Positions 1 through 8,455 of a DNA stretch of 36,122 nt are shown piece after piece; within the stretch, counting starts at the first letter, position 1; every line of letters begins with the position of its first letter. The stretch is taken from positions 75,654 to 111,775 of the forward strand of contig MHPP01000014.1 of NCBI GenBank assembly GCA_001822095.1, read 5' to 3'. The notes beneath the pieces were generated by a model. It had not been told where the DNA came from. It was given only the letters and a program-made list of their open reading frames with translations, and searched no databases. Source of the stretch: Candidatus Staskawiczbacteria bacterium RIFOXYC1_FULL_38_18. GTDB taxonomy: Bacteria; Patescibacteriota; Minisyncoccia; Minisyncoccales; Staskawiczbacteraceae. The position numbers were made by a program, and so were the translations under genes.

Positions 1-100
1 CAACCAAATCAGACCCCGAAACCTCGTGCCCCTTTGAAAGATAATACTGCGCCAAGGCCGACACTCCAATTCCACCAATACCAATTAAATGTATCTTCAT
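1..100 (-). CDS. murC: UDP-N-acetylmuramate--L-alanine ligase, N-terminus (partial)
   Basis: Reading minus from the ATG at 100 gives [20 protein letters not shown] and continues off the left edge, 33 codons visible. The GxGGxGxSxLA loop followed by a KGHEVSGSD segment is the N-terminal nucleotide-binding signature of MurC, the cytoplasmic ligase that adds L-Ala to UDP-MurNAc. Mpl, the murein-peptide ligase, shares this loop and cannot be excluded from 33 residues. The ATG lies one base beyond the stop of the membrane-protein gene upstream, so the two are probably co-transcribed. The ORF track misses it because of its length. Confidence 0.85.
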   Translation of the reverse strand, partial: MKIHLIGIGGIGVSALAQYYLSKGHEVSGSDLV

Positions 101-101
101 A

Positions 102-644
102 CTATGTTGGAACAAAAAATTTTAATATCACATTATAGATAAAGCCTCTCGAAAGTTCAGAATTAAAAATAAATAATGAACCGATAAGAGCCGTACTTAA
201 AATTAGAATGATATAAATACTATAAATTGCGATAGACTTTCCCTCCCATGCTATTGGCCCACTCTGATGTTCCTCAGGATTAAATGATAACTTTCTCAAC
301 GTTTTAATTACCAAATAACCAGTTATGAGTAAATGCTGTTTAAAAATAAATAAAAAAGCAAAAAACAAAACTTCTAAAAAATCTGCGACAATTTGAATCA
401 AAGAAGGATACATAAATTCTTTAAGACCGTTTATTTTGTAAAGAACTTGTATTAAGGGATTAATAAGGAGAGAAGAGACAATAATAATTGAAAGACCTAA
501 ACCAAAATTGAACCAAAGGGGTAAATTAATTGAAAGATAGATCAATAGCCATACGGAAAACAAGGAAATAACACAAGGCAAAAATAAAAATTTAATTCCC
601 AAATCAATAATTTTAGATATTTTTTCTTTGTTTTTAAAATTCAT
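102..644 (-). CDS. hypothetical multi-pass membrane protein
   Basis: A 180-residue protein with about four hydrophobic helices (roughly residues 17-37, 44-65, 85-110 and 138-162) and a short basic N-terminus. I recognise no family. Its ATG is three bases beyond the stop of thpR and its stop is one base before murC, so it sits inside a tight thpR-orf-murC run. The location before murC hints at an envelope role, but that is context only. There is no SD before the ATG. Codon use is strongly AT-biased, like its neighbours. Confidence 0.7.
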   Translation of the reverse strand: MNFKNKEKISKIIDLGIKFLFLPCVISLFSVWLLIYLSINLPLWFNFGLGLSIIIVSSLLINPLIQVLYKINGLKEFMYPSLIQIVADFLEVLFFAFLFIFKQHLLITGYLVIKTLRKLSFNPEEHQSGPIAWEGKSIAIYSIYIILILSTALIGSLFIFNSELSRGFIYNVILKFFVPT

Positions 645-647
645 ATT

Positions 648-1238
648 TCATTCTTTTAAATTATGCGACTCAATAATATTATATCTTGGGCCCAATCTTG
701 TTAATTCTGATTCCATAACTTCAATTGACTCCACAGAAAAAGTTAAATCAATATGTTCATCAACTTCCGGCCTTTCCTCGGGCTCAATTTTTCTGAATTC
801 CCATTCAGAAATTCTTGCCAAAGTAATGTGCGGAGTGAATCCCCTTCCTTCCGGCCTGAAGCTTATTTTTTCAAGCAATAATTCTTCCAAATCATTTTTT
901 AAATCAGATAATTCTTCTGACTTTTCGCCGGTTGCCCAGACAAATCTTGGAGACATTTTGGCCTGCCCTGAGCCGGATCGAAGGGGTGGACCATAAGCTA
1001 CTTTATTCAAAACTATATTAAAAGACTTGTGAATTTCGGCAATTTTTTTTACGGCCTCGCAGGCATCAGCCAGTTCAACGTCGGTCAGGTCGCCAAGAAA
1101 AACAAACGTAATATGCAGTCCCTCCTTATTTACCCATTTTGCGGGCAATTCCGCATATTTTTCAGCATAAAATCCCAACTCTTTTTTTATTTCAGCCGGT
1201 AAGTTTATGGCAATGAATATTTTGTGTCTTTTTTCCAT
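648..1238 (-). CDS. thpR: RNA 2',3'-cyclic phosphodiesterase (2'-5' RNA ligase family)
   Basis: A 196-residue protein of the 2H phosphoesterase superfamily. Both HxTx catalytic motifs are present, HITF at residues 42-45 and HITL at 137-140, at the spacing usual for ThpR/LigT. The family opens 2',3'-cyclic phosphates on RNA and can ligate tRNA half-molecules in vitro; length is normal. Residues 84-92 carry one copy of the dispersed PSTxSGQ-type repeat in the degenerate form LRSGSGQA, between a beta strand and the following loop. The start is an ATG with no SD. It is the first gene of the run leading to murC and diverges from the plus-strand gene at 1362. Confidence 0.93.
   Translation of the reverse strand: MEKRHKIFIAINLPAEIKKELGFYAEKYAELPAKWVNKEGLHITFVFLGDLTDVELADACEAVKKIAEIHKSFNIVLNKVAYGPPLRSGSGQAKMSPRFVWATGEKSEELSDLKNDLEELLLEKISFRPEGRGFTPHITLARISEWEFRKIEPEERPEVDEHIDLTFSVESIEVMESELTRLGPRYNIIESHNLKE
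964..986 (-). repeat. PSTxSGQ repeat copy 1 (in thpR)
   Basis: Coding strand CCCCTTCGATCCGGCTCAGG followed by GCA; encodes PLRSGSGQA. Two changes in the central part separate it from the other copies. Confidence 0.75.
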
Positions 1239-1282
1239 ATACTTATAAATTATATTAACAAATTTTTAGTCCAAATTCACTA

Positions 1283-1311
1283 TTGACATAAGATTAATTA
1301 TATGCTACTCT
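1283..1311 (+). promoter_or_regulatory. candidate sigma-70 promoter for the 310-aa gene
   Basis: A perfect TTGACA at 1283-1288 is followed 17 bp later by TACTCT (1306-1311), preceded by an extended -10 TG at 1303-1304. The -10 is only a 3/6 match, so the exact box is uncertain. It lies about 50 bp upstream of the GTG start. Confidence 0.5.
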
Positions 1312-1361
1312 AAATGAGTTAATTTGCTTTTTTGACAATCGTATTTATTGGAGGATAAAAC

Positions 1362-2294
1362 GTGAAAATCAGCAAGCACATGAGAACGCGCCAAAGATAC
1401 GGCGCCCACCCCCGTCTGGCTGGGATTGTCGAACGCTTTGAGCGAAAGTTCTTTGCATCCGACCCTGAAGGATTCAGACTTCACTGGTCGCCACCAAGCA
1501 AGGTGGCGCACAGCGACAACTTCAATCTGTGGCATGTTCGAGAAAACGGCTGGAAAATAATACTTAAGGTCCCGGGCGCAGCGAAATGCACGATTAGTTT
1601 TCCTCATCTAACGCCCGAGGAAGAGGCTATGATGGACTCGTTCTTTCGGAGCGAATTGAATCTCAAACTCAAACCCAAACCCAGCAAACCTCAAGGAAAC
1701 GAAAGCATGGACACAGCTACAATTGCACAACTGGTTACCGCGCCAAAAAACGGACATACTGAACACAATGACCAGAAAGCCTCGCCCACGCCACCGGAGA
1801 TGGACACAGGCGAAAAATCGGAGGGTTCGCGAATCTCACCGACCGGCGAGAATATAGAACTGATTCTTTTGGCAATGCGTGAGATTGCCGAAGAAGACAA
1901 AATCGTCCCGGAAGACGGGTGGTACCTCTTAAAGAGCCTAAATTCGCGACTACTCGCGACCTTTGATTCGTCGTGGCCGAAGAGCCCCAACGCGTATGCT
2001 TCGATCAGAGCAATTTTGGAGAGGTTGGTCGCTATGAGAGCGATTCAAATTGAGCGTGTCGGCAAACGCGAGGTCAAGGTTCGTTTTCTCATTAAGGGAC
2101 ACGCGCCCGCCATGAATGCGCCAAAACCACAACCTGTCCCGCCAGCCGACCTCGATGTTCCTACCACGGTCGCGCCGATTGGGACAATGGCGCAGGCGCT
2201 ACTCAACCTGACGGTTCAGCAAAGCTATGAACTGAAGCAGGCCGTGAAAGGAAGTCCTGCGTTGCAAGACTTCCTGCGCGCCCTACTCCAATAA
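1362..2294 (+). CDS. orphan protein with a possible central winged helix
   Basis: A 310-residue protein I do not recognise. The GTG start is set by GGAGG seven bases upstream. Four parts can be seen: a basic N-terminal region (about 1-105), a low-complexity linker rich in K, P and T (about 106-160), a central helical segment (about 165-245) ending in a basic strand (IERVGKREVKVRF) that could be a winged helix, and a Pro/Ala linker leading to a C-terminal helix. Codon use is GC-richer than in the flanking genes, with many CGN arginines and C/G third positions. It has its own promoter and terminator. A DNA-binding role is possible but unproven. Confidence 0.8.
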   Translation: MKISKHMRTRQRYGAHPRLAGIVERFERKFFASDPEGFRLHWSPPSKVAHSDNFNLWHVRENGWKIILKVPGAAKCTISFPHLTPEEEAMMDSFFRSELNLKLKPKPSKPQGNESMDTATIAQLVTAPKNGHTEHNDQKASPTPPEMDTGEKSEGSRISPTGENIELILLAMREIAEEDKIVPEDGWYLLKSLNSRLLATFDSSWPKSPNAYASIRAILERLVAMRAIQIERVGKREVKVRFLIKGHAPAMNAPKPQPVPPADLDVPTTVAPIGTMAQALLNLTVQQSYELKQAVKGSPALQDFLRALLQ

Positions 2295-2301
2295 CTATCA
2301 A

Positions 2302-2343
2302 AGCCCGAAGGCGCTCGATAAGAACGTCGTCGGGCTATTTTTT
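2302..2343 (+). terminator. intrinsic terminator of the 310-aa gene
   Basis: AGCCCGA (2302-2308) pairs with TCGGGCT (2330-2336), followed by a T-rich run to 2343. It starts 8 nt after the stop codon and closes the transcription unit. Confidence 0.85.
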
Positions 2344-2370
2344 CACACAAAAAATGGTAAGATAAAATCG

Positions 2371-3066
2371 ATGGAAGAAATAAATAAAAAAATTGCGGAA
2401 ATTTTTAGGGAGATGGCCGAGCTTCTAGATATTAATGGGGAAAAAATTCCCCAGAGGATTAATGCTTACAAAAAAGCTGCTGTATATTTAGAAAATTTAA
2501 AAACAGATGTTTCGGAAATTTATTCCTCGGCAGACTCAGGGCAGGTAAAAAAATGGCAAGTATTTTTGGTGCCCAAAGTCATAGGAGAAAAAAATGCTAA
2601 AAAAATAGAAGAATATATAAGACACGGAAAAATTAAAGAATATGAGGAATTAAAAGAAGAAACCGCCATAAAACAAATAGTCACCCACTATTTTCAGTCT
2701 AAGGGCTTAGGGTTGCAAGAATTGAAAGAAAATGCTAAAAAGAGAAAAATAGTATATTCTCGGTTTACAAAACCGGCAAAACAATTGCTGGATTTAGCCG
2801 GTTCAATTAAGAATGCGAAGCAAGCCATTGATACGGTTTCAAAATGGGCAACCTCCAGAAAACTGGATTATGCCATTGAAACAGTTTTTAAAAAATGGCT
2901 TGAGTTGGACCAACTAAAGCCAAAAGAAATTGTAAAAAAACCATTTTATAAAGGATACCCGATGTTTTGGGTTGAAACCAAAAAAAAATGGTTTGTTGTT
3001 AAAGACAACGAATGGCTGGAATTTGCGGACAATGAAAATACTATTGAGTGGCGAATAATCCAGTAA
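2371..3066 (+). CDS. protein with PolX-type N-terminal helix-hairpin-helix domain
   Basis: A 231-residue protein. Residues 1-95 match the 8-kDa N-terminal domain of family X DNA polymerases: a start like NKKIAEIFREMAELLDI, then INAYKKAA, and a helix-hairpin-helix-like segment ending KIEEYIRHGKIKEYEELK. No nucleotidyltransferase domain or PHP phosphoesterase follows. Instead there is a Lys-rich helical region and a C-terminal strand-rich stretch with FYKGYPMFWVETKKKWFVV. DNA or nucleotide-end binding is likely for the first domain; the rest is unknown. A degenerate PSTxSGQ repeat (SSADSGQV) lies in the first domain. No SD before the ATG. It precedes efp on the same strand. Confidence 0.75.
   Translation: MEEINKKIAEIFREMAELLDINGEKIPQRINAYKKAAVYLENLKTDVSEIYSSADSGQVKKWQVFLVPKVIGEKNAKKIEEYIRHGKIKEYEELKEETAIKQIVTHYFQSKGLGLQELKENAKKRKIVYSRFTKPAKQLLDLAGSIKNAKQAIDTVSKWATSRKLDYAIETVFKKWLELDQLKPKEIVKKPFYKGYPMFWVETKKKWFVVKDNEWLEFADNENTIEWRIIQ
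2525..2545 (+). repeat. PSTxSGQ repeat copy 2 (in PolX-like gene)
   Basis: CCTCGGCAGACTCAGGGCAG followed by G; encodes SSADSGQV. It is the only copy on the plus strand and lies in a plus-strand gene, so orientation relative to coding is kept. Confidence 0.7.
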
Positions 3067-3102
3067 TTTAAAATTATAAATTTAAAATTTAAAATTCTTA
3101 GC

Positions 3103-3663
3103 ATGCTTACACATACAGATTTAAAGCCGGGGGTACAATTTATTTACGAAGGCCAGCCATGGGAGGTGCTTACGGCCGATATGATGAAAATGGCCCAGAG
3201 AAGGCCTGTTATTCAAAGCAAAATAAGAAATTTGATAGACGGCAGAGTGCAGGAAAAAAACTTTCAGCAAGGCGATGTTTTTGACGAGGCTGATTTGGAA
3301 AAAAAAGACATAAAATTTTTGTACCAAAGCAAGGGGCAATATTTCTTCTGCGAGCCGAATGACCCGTCCAAAAGATTTTTTTTCACAGAGGCTCAAATTG
3401 GTAGCCAGGCAAAATATTTAAGGCCAAACGAAATTGTGGTTGGAATTATTTTTGAGGAAAAAATTATAAACTTCAAGTTGCCCATAAAGGTACAACTAAA
3501 AGTTAAAGAATCCGCGCCCGGAGTCAAGGGCGACCGAGCCCAGGGCGGAACAAAAGAAGCAATTTTAGAATCAGGCGCGGTTATACAGGTTCCCCTGTTT
3601 GTTGAAGAGGGCGATGTCATTGAAATCAACACCGAAACCGGTACATACGTAAAACGCGTGTAA
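3103..3663 (+). CDS. efp: translation elongation factor P
   Basis: A 186-residue protein with the full three-domain EF-P layout: LKPGVQFIYEGQPWEV at the N-terminus, a domain II start (FDEADLEKKDIKFLYQ) and the C-terminal signature GAVIQVPLFVEEGDVIEINTETGTYVKRV. EF-P sits between the ribosomal P and E sites and relieves polyproline stalling. The domain I tip, normally PGKGQ with a modified lysine, reads MAQRRPV at residues 30-36, so the usual Lys34 position is a glutamine flanked by two arginines. No SD precedes the ATG; the leader is an AT-rich run of AAATTT-like units. Confidence 0.96.
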   Translation: MLTHTDLKPGVQFIYEGQPWEVLTADMMKMAQRRPVIQSKIRNLIDGRVQEKNFQQGDVFDEADLEKKDIKFLYQSKGQYFFCEPNDPSKRFFFTEAQIGSQAKYLRPNEIVVGIIFEEKIINFKLPIKVQLKVKESAPGVKGDRAQGGTKEAILESGAVIQVPLFVEEGDVIEINTETGTYVKRV

Positions 3664-3680
3664 TTTATAAAACTTGTTTT

Positions 3681-6137
3681 TTATTTTACAGGAGAAGATG
3701 GAGGAATAGGAGGAGGTTCCACAAATGACCTCTGCATTATTTCCTGTTCCACAATTGCTTTTGGCCTTGAGTATTTCAGTTTTGATATTTTTTTTATTGG
3801 TTCAACAATTTCGGGCCTGCCCTTGTCGGCTCGAGTAATGACTTTCATTTTAAATGGCGTAGAAATCTTTCCGCCAATCAACATTTTTAAAATTAAATAA
3901 CTGTTATCTAAATTAACTAGGTCAAATCTTGAGAATCCCGGCTCAAATTGTTTTTCAAGTTTTTCAGCGTCTTCGGCGCCGATTCTTAAGGCGCCCATCA
4001 TTCCAACGTTTCCCAAAACAGCTTCCCTAATCTGATCTGTAAGCTGGGGCATATACTGGTGAGCCATGGTTAGGTTAAGCTTGTATTTTCTGGCCTCAGA
4101 CAAAATTGTGGCAATAGAGTCCGTTGTAAAATTTTGAAATTCGTCAATGTACAAATAAAAATCTTTTCTTTCGGCTTCCGCAATTCTGGCTCTTCTCATT
4201 GCGGCCATTTGCATTTTTGAAACCAAAATCATTCCAAGCAAACTGCTATTTACTTCGCCAGTTAAACCCTTTGATAAATTCGCCAAAAATATTTTTTTCT
4301 CATCCATAATTTTTGACAAATCAAAACCAGACCGAGATTGGCCCATTATGTTTCGCATCATTTCGTTTTCAATGAACCTGCCCAATTTTGAAACCACATA
4401 TCCTAACATATCAGACCTTGTGGAGCCGGTTGTTTGCGCCCATTCTTTTGTCCAAAAAGAACGGACAATCGGGTCGGTAACCTTTGTCAATCTTTGCTGT
4501 AAAAACGCAGGGTCTGTAAACATTTTTGGAATTTCAACAAGCGTTCCGGGGTTGTCTTTGTCGGCCATTAATGCCAACATTGCGTTTCTCATATAATGCT
4601 CAAACATTGGACCAATAATTTCGGGCGGAAAAAGTTTCATAAAAATAGAAATCATTTCCTGCACGGCAAAATCTTTTTGCTCGGGACTGTCATACTCAAG
4701 CATATTTAAACCGCACGGTCTTTCAATATCAAACGGTTCAAATATAACCACGTCGTCAACTCTTTCCTTGGGGATGTGTGCCATTATATGCTCCACCGTT
4801 TCGCCGTGCGGATCAATTACAGCAACTCCCTCGCCTTTCAGAATATCCTGGATAATTAGGCCTTCCATAAAGTATGATTTTCCAGTACCGGTTTGCCCAA
4901 TATAATAAAAATGCCTACGCCGATCGTCCCTGGAAAAATAAACTTTTTTTACTTCATTACGGTAGTCCACCTCACCAACAAGTAGGTCTCCTTTTTCCGG
5001 CAAATCAGCAGGCGGGGGCGTAGCGACTGATTTTGCTGCTTTAATATAGGGCGTTTCTATATAGTGCGAAGGGAAATGATAAACGCTTGCCAGTTCCTCC
5101 AAATTTAAAATGCTTATTTGCTTTTCGTTAAAATTTCTGAAGCTATAATCATAAATAAGTTTTTTTAATTCTTTTTTAAAAACCTCCTTGGGTTCTAAGC
5201 TATTAATCGCAGACATAGAAAACTGACTAAAGGCCGAGGTTAAGTGATTTAAAATTTCTTCCGCTCTGCCTTCTGACTGCGCCGATGTTAAAATTCTTAT
5301 GTTTGTTTCAAACGGCTGTTTTTGAATTTTGCTTTGTATGGCGTCGTAGCCTTTTTGGTCAATCCCCTGCTCCTTTTCCTTGCCAAAATCCTGCGAATTT
5401 TTAGGGTCCTTTGCGGGTTTGCCTAATTCTTCTATCATATCCATAACCGGATTTTGAAATGCTTGCAAAACAGCGCTTCTCACGGACTTTCCTTCCCGAA
5501 TTTTTTTTAATGCTTTTTCGCCTTTTTTTCTTAAATTTAATTTTGACAACGGCCGTATTACAACCTGAACTGCCGCGCCTTCGTTTGGAGTAATTTTGCT
5601 CAAAGTGTTTGTTATTAAGGACAATGGATCCTTTTCTAAAATTTGGTAAGTGCTTATTGGAAAAAGAGGATTCTCCAATAATTTTAAATAAGCGCCAGCG
5701 TTCGCTCCCTGAGGCTCAAAAATTGTATAGTCTTGCGGAACTTTGTCAACAACCGCGTTTGGATAAACCCCTTGCACATATTTTTCAAAAACAGATTCCA
5801 AATATCTTGGAACAGCCACATAAAAAGAAATGTCGGAGTTTCCAATTTGCGAAGCAATTTCAAAGGAACAGCTTGGCGGTTCTTGAAACATTTTAGGCTT
5901 TTTTAGATATAAAAAATTGGAAAAAACCTGCTCCATTTGGGCAATTGTCAGCTTTTCCTCCTTTTGCGCCTCTCCCTCTTTTTTGGGCGGGTTTTTGGGC
6001 ATCATTACTAAAAACAGTGTCATTTCAAGACCTCCAAAAACAGAGTTTTTTTCATTTGTTTCGGTATTTAAAACAATAATAAAGGCCAAAACAATTAAAA
6101 GAAAAAGTAAAATTAACCCCGGAATTAAAATAATCAT
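3681..6137 (-). CDS. VirB4/VirD4-like (T4SS / HerA-FtsK superfamily) ATPase
   Basis: An 818-residue P-loop ATPase. Residues 1-22 form one N-terminal membrane helix, followed by a mixed region and the motor domain. Walker A is GQTGTGKS with Lys420 and Walker B is FYLYIDEFQNF with Asp665-Glu666. Around these are VIDPHGE and the sensor-like MAHQYMPQL, typical of type IV coupling proteins and VirB4-like ATPases. The C-terminal tail is proline-rich. The family energises DNA or protein transfer, or pilus assembly, at the inner membrane. It is followed upstream by two small genes with 4-7 nt gaps, which look like partners. It converges with efp with only 17 bp between stops. No relaxase or mating-channel gene is visible, so the transported substrate is unknown. 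Confidence 0.88.
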   Translation of the reverse strand: MIILIPGLILLFLLIVLAFIIVLNTETNEKNSVFGGLEMTLFLVMMPKNPPKKEGEAQKEEKLTIAQMEQVFSNFLYLKKPKMFQEPPSCSFEIASQIGNSDISFYVAVPRYLESVFEKYVQGVYPNAVVDKVPQDYTIFEPQGANAGAYLKLLENPLFPISTYQILEKDPLSLITNTLSKITPNEGAAVQVVIRPLSKLNLRKKGEKALKKIREGKSVRSAVLQAFQNPVMDMIEELGKPAKDPKNSQDFGKEKEQGIDQKGYDAIQSKIQKQPFETNIRILTSAQSEGRAEEILNHLTSAFSQFSMSAINSLEPKEVFKKELKKLIYDYSFRNFNEKQISILNLEELASVYHFPSHYIETPYIKAAKSVATPPPADLPEKGDLLVGEVDYRNEVKKVYFSRDDRRRHFYYIGQTGTGKSYFMEGLIIQDILKGEGVAVIDPHGETVEHIMAHIPKERVDDVVIFEPFDIERPCGLNMLEYDSPEQKDFAVQEMISIFMKLFPPEIIGPMFEHYMRNAMLALMADKDNPGTLVEIPKMFTDPAFLQQRLTKVTDPIVRSFWTKEWAQTTGSTRSDMLGYVVSKLGRFIENEMMRNIMGQSRSGFDLSKIMDEKKIFLANLSKGLTGEVNSSLLGMILVSKMQMAAMRRARIAEAERKDFYLYIDEFQNFTTDSIATILSEARKYKLNLTMAHQYMPQLTDQIREAVLGNVGMMGALRIGAEDAEKLEKQFEPGFSRFDLVNLDNSYLILKMLIGGKISTPFKMKVITRADKGRPEIVEPIKKISKLKYSRPKAIVEQEIMQRSFVEPPPIPPSSPVK

Positions 6138-6141
6138 TATT

Positions 6142-6537
6142 TTATTTTCTAATAAAATTCTTGTAGTACCCTTCTTTAGCCAGAATGTCGTGCAAAGTAT
6201 CCAACAAAAACGGGTCGTTCATTGATTTTGCCACCTTAACCGCAAAAACAACGCCCTTTTCCTTGGCAATATCCAAAAGTTTTTTTAATTTATCGTCATC
6301 GGCCAAAACTTGGATTTTAAGCGTTGTCTGTTCGGCCTGCGCTCTCAAGCTCTCGTCAACCTGCATTAGTTCAATTTCTCTTTTGAGCTCGTCGGAAATA
6401 TTTTTTTCGTCAGCAGAAATTTCTTTGCTTTCCTTTGTCGGCTCTTTTTCCATCCATCTTTGAGCCCGCTCCCCAGAAGTAATTTTTTTTTCAAGATCGC
6501 TTAATTTCTCGGATTTTTTATTTGGTTGATCGGCCAT
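6142..6537 (-). CDS. small charged cytoplasmic protein next to the T4SS-like ATPase
   Basis: A 131-residue highly charged protein: a Lys/Glu-rich disordered N-terminal half (1-50) and a helical second half with no membrane segment or Cys. I recognise no family. It stops 4 nt before the ATPase start and begins 7 nt after the 204-aa gene, so the three form one operon. A soluble adaptor for the ATPase is a guess from position only. Confidence 0.7.
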   Translation of the reverse strand: MADQPNKKSEKLSDLEKKITSGERAQRWMEKEPTKESKEISADEKNISDELKREIELMQVDESLRAQAEQTTLKIQVLADDDKLKKLLDIAKEKGVVFAVKVAKSMNDPFLLDTLHDILAKEGYYKNFIRK

Positions 6538-6544
6538 ATATTAT

Positions 6545-7159
6545 CTATTTTATTATTAAATCCAGTAAATATTTTTGCCTCCTTCCGGCCGAAAAGTCAT
6601 TTGCGCTGTTATTACCTGCGCCGGTTTGCACCTCAATTTTTAGTCCGGTGGATTCTTTTGCAACCTCATAAATTTTTACGCATAAGGTTGGATTGAACGC
6701 CGGCTTCAGTAACGCCCCGCATCCGGTTTGCGCGGGCAGCCAGGCGTTAACAGAATAATTTTCAACAGGAATAAAATTTCTCCCGTCAGAATCAACTATA
6801 TTTCCAATGTCCCATGCGCCTTGCTCGGTGTTAACTGTTCCCATATTTTGCGCTCCAATAATAACCTCAATAAACTTTTCTCGCGTAGTTAAATCCTTCT
6901 GGACGGTGTACGAGCTGTTTGTTGCCTCGGAGGCTCTCAGTGTGCTGCCCAGGTCTGTTGCGGATTGGAATACAAACCTTATATTACCAAGTTTCTGCTC
7001 ATAAACCGGCAAAGGAATTTCAGGTCCGGTTGAAACAGGCGGTTTTGGCGGACGTTCAGCCATTTTTACTACTAAAAAGGTAATAATAATGGCGACAAAA
7101 ACAATTATCGCCAAAACTAAAAGCAACCGCGCAACTTGACCATTTGAATTAAATTCCAT
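6545..7159 (-). CDS. membrane-anchored extracytoplasmic protein, Ig-like fold
   Basis: A 204-residue protein with a single N-terminal membrane helix (about residues 12-31), a short proline-rich stalk, then a beta-rich outer domain. The pattern KFIEVIIGAQNMG...WDIGNIVDSDGRNFIPV resembles the DUF4352-type immunoglobulin-like domains on bacterial surface lipoproteins: a conserved-strand N, then D-x-x-G-x-x-F. Two cysteines (in TGCGALL and PTLCVKI) could form a disulfide outside the cell. It is first in the three-gene unit with the VirB4/VirD4-like ATPase and may be its surface component. Confidence 0.7.
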   Translation of the reverse strand: MEFNSNGQVARLLLVLAIIVFVAIIITFLVVKMAERPPKPPVSTGPEIPLPVYEQKLGNIRFVFQSATDLGSTLRASEATNSSYTVQKDLTTREKFIEVIIGAQNMGTVNTEQGAWDIGNIVDSDGRNFIPVENYSVNAWLPAQTGCGALLKPAFNPTLCVKIYEVAKESTGLKIEVQTGAGNNSANDFSAGRRQKYLLDLIIK

Positions 7160-7195
7160 ATTTTTTTATAAAATAAAATATATTACCTAATTTTA

Positions 7196-8455
7196 CTACT
7201 CGTATCGCATCGCGTCAACCGGGTCAAGTTTTGCCGCAGCCCGTGCGGGCAAAACCCCAAAAGAAATTCCAATTGTTGCCGAAACTCCAACAGCAATAAT
7301 TATTGCGTAAAATGGTACACTAAATGCCCATGATAAGCCCGCAAAAGACGCTACTATTGCAACCATCCATCCCAAAAAGGCGCCCAAAATAATTCCTATA
7401 ATTCCGCCGAGCACAGTAACCAAAACCGATTCTATTAAAAATTCGCTTAAAATATCAGAGCCTTTTGCTCCAAGAGCTTTTTTTAGGCCTATTTCGGGCG
7501 TCCTTTCAGTAACAATAACATACATAATATTCATAATGCCTACTCCGCCAACAACCAACGATATGCCAGCAATCCCAATAAGTAAAATTGTAATTCCAAA
7601 AAAGATTGCATCAAATATTTCCAGCGCCTGCTCTTTTGTTGTTACCGTAAAATCGTCTTTTTGAGGGTCTAAGATATTATGATTGCTTCGCATTGTTTGC
7701 CGGATTAATTCTGCTGTTGCGTCGCTAAGGTTTCCGTCATTCAACTGGACAACGCCAACCACAAGGTAATCTACGCCCAAAATCTTTTTTTGGGCGGTCT
7801 TTAAGGGCATATAGAGAATATCGTCGGGGCTTTGCCCCCCCATTGAACCCTGCGGGCCATATACACCTATTACCTGAAAATTCAGGTTTCCAACGTGGAC
7901 TAATTTTTCCAGGGGGTCATCCTGGCCAAAAAGGTCCTTTGCCAGATTGCTTCCCAAAACTGCTACCTGCGAGGCGCCCACATCTTCTGATTCCGTAAAA
8001 AATCTGCCATATTTTAACGCGTGTTTATCTATTACAAACCGTTCCGCTGATGTGCCGTAGAAAATAATACTTTTTGCATTATCCCGATAGGTTGCCACAG
8101 AAAGGCCCGTAACAATTCCATAAACTCCGCCCACATTTCCAAGCTTTTTGATGAAGTCTAAATCTTCTTGCTTAAAACTGGTGACTGCAACCGCGCTCCC
8201 CGCCCGGCTAAAATCCGCGGACGCAGGATTGTTGTTCGCCCTGTTCTTTGTTGTAGGCGGAACCCTTGTTTCAATAAAAACAGTGTCAGTTCCCCAATTT
8301 TGGAGCTCAACATTAATCAAGCTTCTAAACCCCGCTCCTGCTGAAAAAACCATTATGACTGTTGCTATCCCAATAACAATTCCCAGGGTTGTCAAAACCG
8401 TCCGCACCGGATTAGATTTTAATGCCTTTAATGATTGCTCAAACGCCTTAAACAT
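7196..8455 (-). CDS. MacB-type ABC transporter permease (second copy)
   Basis: A 419-residue permease of the MacB/FtsX class: a first membrane helix at about 20-42 (TVLTTLGIVIGIATVIMVFSA), a large extracytoplasmic domain (about 45-280), then three membrane helices ending in the conserved cytoplasmic PARAAAKLDPVDAMRYE tail. The motif ERTPEIGLKKALGAK after helix 2 is the cytoplasmic loop that contacts the ATPase. It is the last gene of the MacAB-like operon. Its ATG overlaps the stop of a 52-aa micro-ORF by 8 nt. With the first permease it could make a heterodimer; MacB itself is usually a homodimer fused to its ATPase. Confidence 0.92.
   Translation of the reverse strand: MFKAFEQSLKALKSNPVRTVLTTLGIVIGIATVIMVFSAGAGFRSLINVELQNWGTDTVFIETRVPPTTKNRANNNPASADFSRAGSAVAVTSFKQEDLDFIKKLGNVGGVYGIVTGLSVATYRDNAKSIIFYGTSAERFVIDKHALKYGRFFTESEDVGASQVAVLGSNLAKDLFGQDDPLEKLVHVGNLNFQVIGVYGPQGSMGGQSPDDILYMPLKTAQKKILGVDYLVVGVVQLNDGNLSDATAELIRQTMRSNHNILDPQKDDFTVTTKEQALEIFDAIFFGITILLIGIAGISLVVGGVGIMNIMYVIVTERTPEIGLKKALGAKGSDILSEFLIESVLVTVLGGIIGIILGAFLGWMVAIVASFAGLSWAFSVPFYAIIIAVGVSATIGISFGVLPARAAAKLDPVDAMRYE

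Noticed and set aside
1305-1607. ORF on the minus strand opposite the start of the 310-aa gene
   Set aside because: Shadow of the plus-strand gene; its composition follows the antisense frame and it has no initiation signal.
3664-3680. Terminator between efp and the VirB4/VirD4-like gene
   Set aside because: Only a weak AT-rich inverted stretch (TAAAAC...GTTTTTTA) in a 17-bp gap; not enough to call a hairpin.
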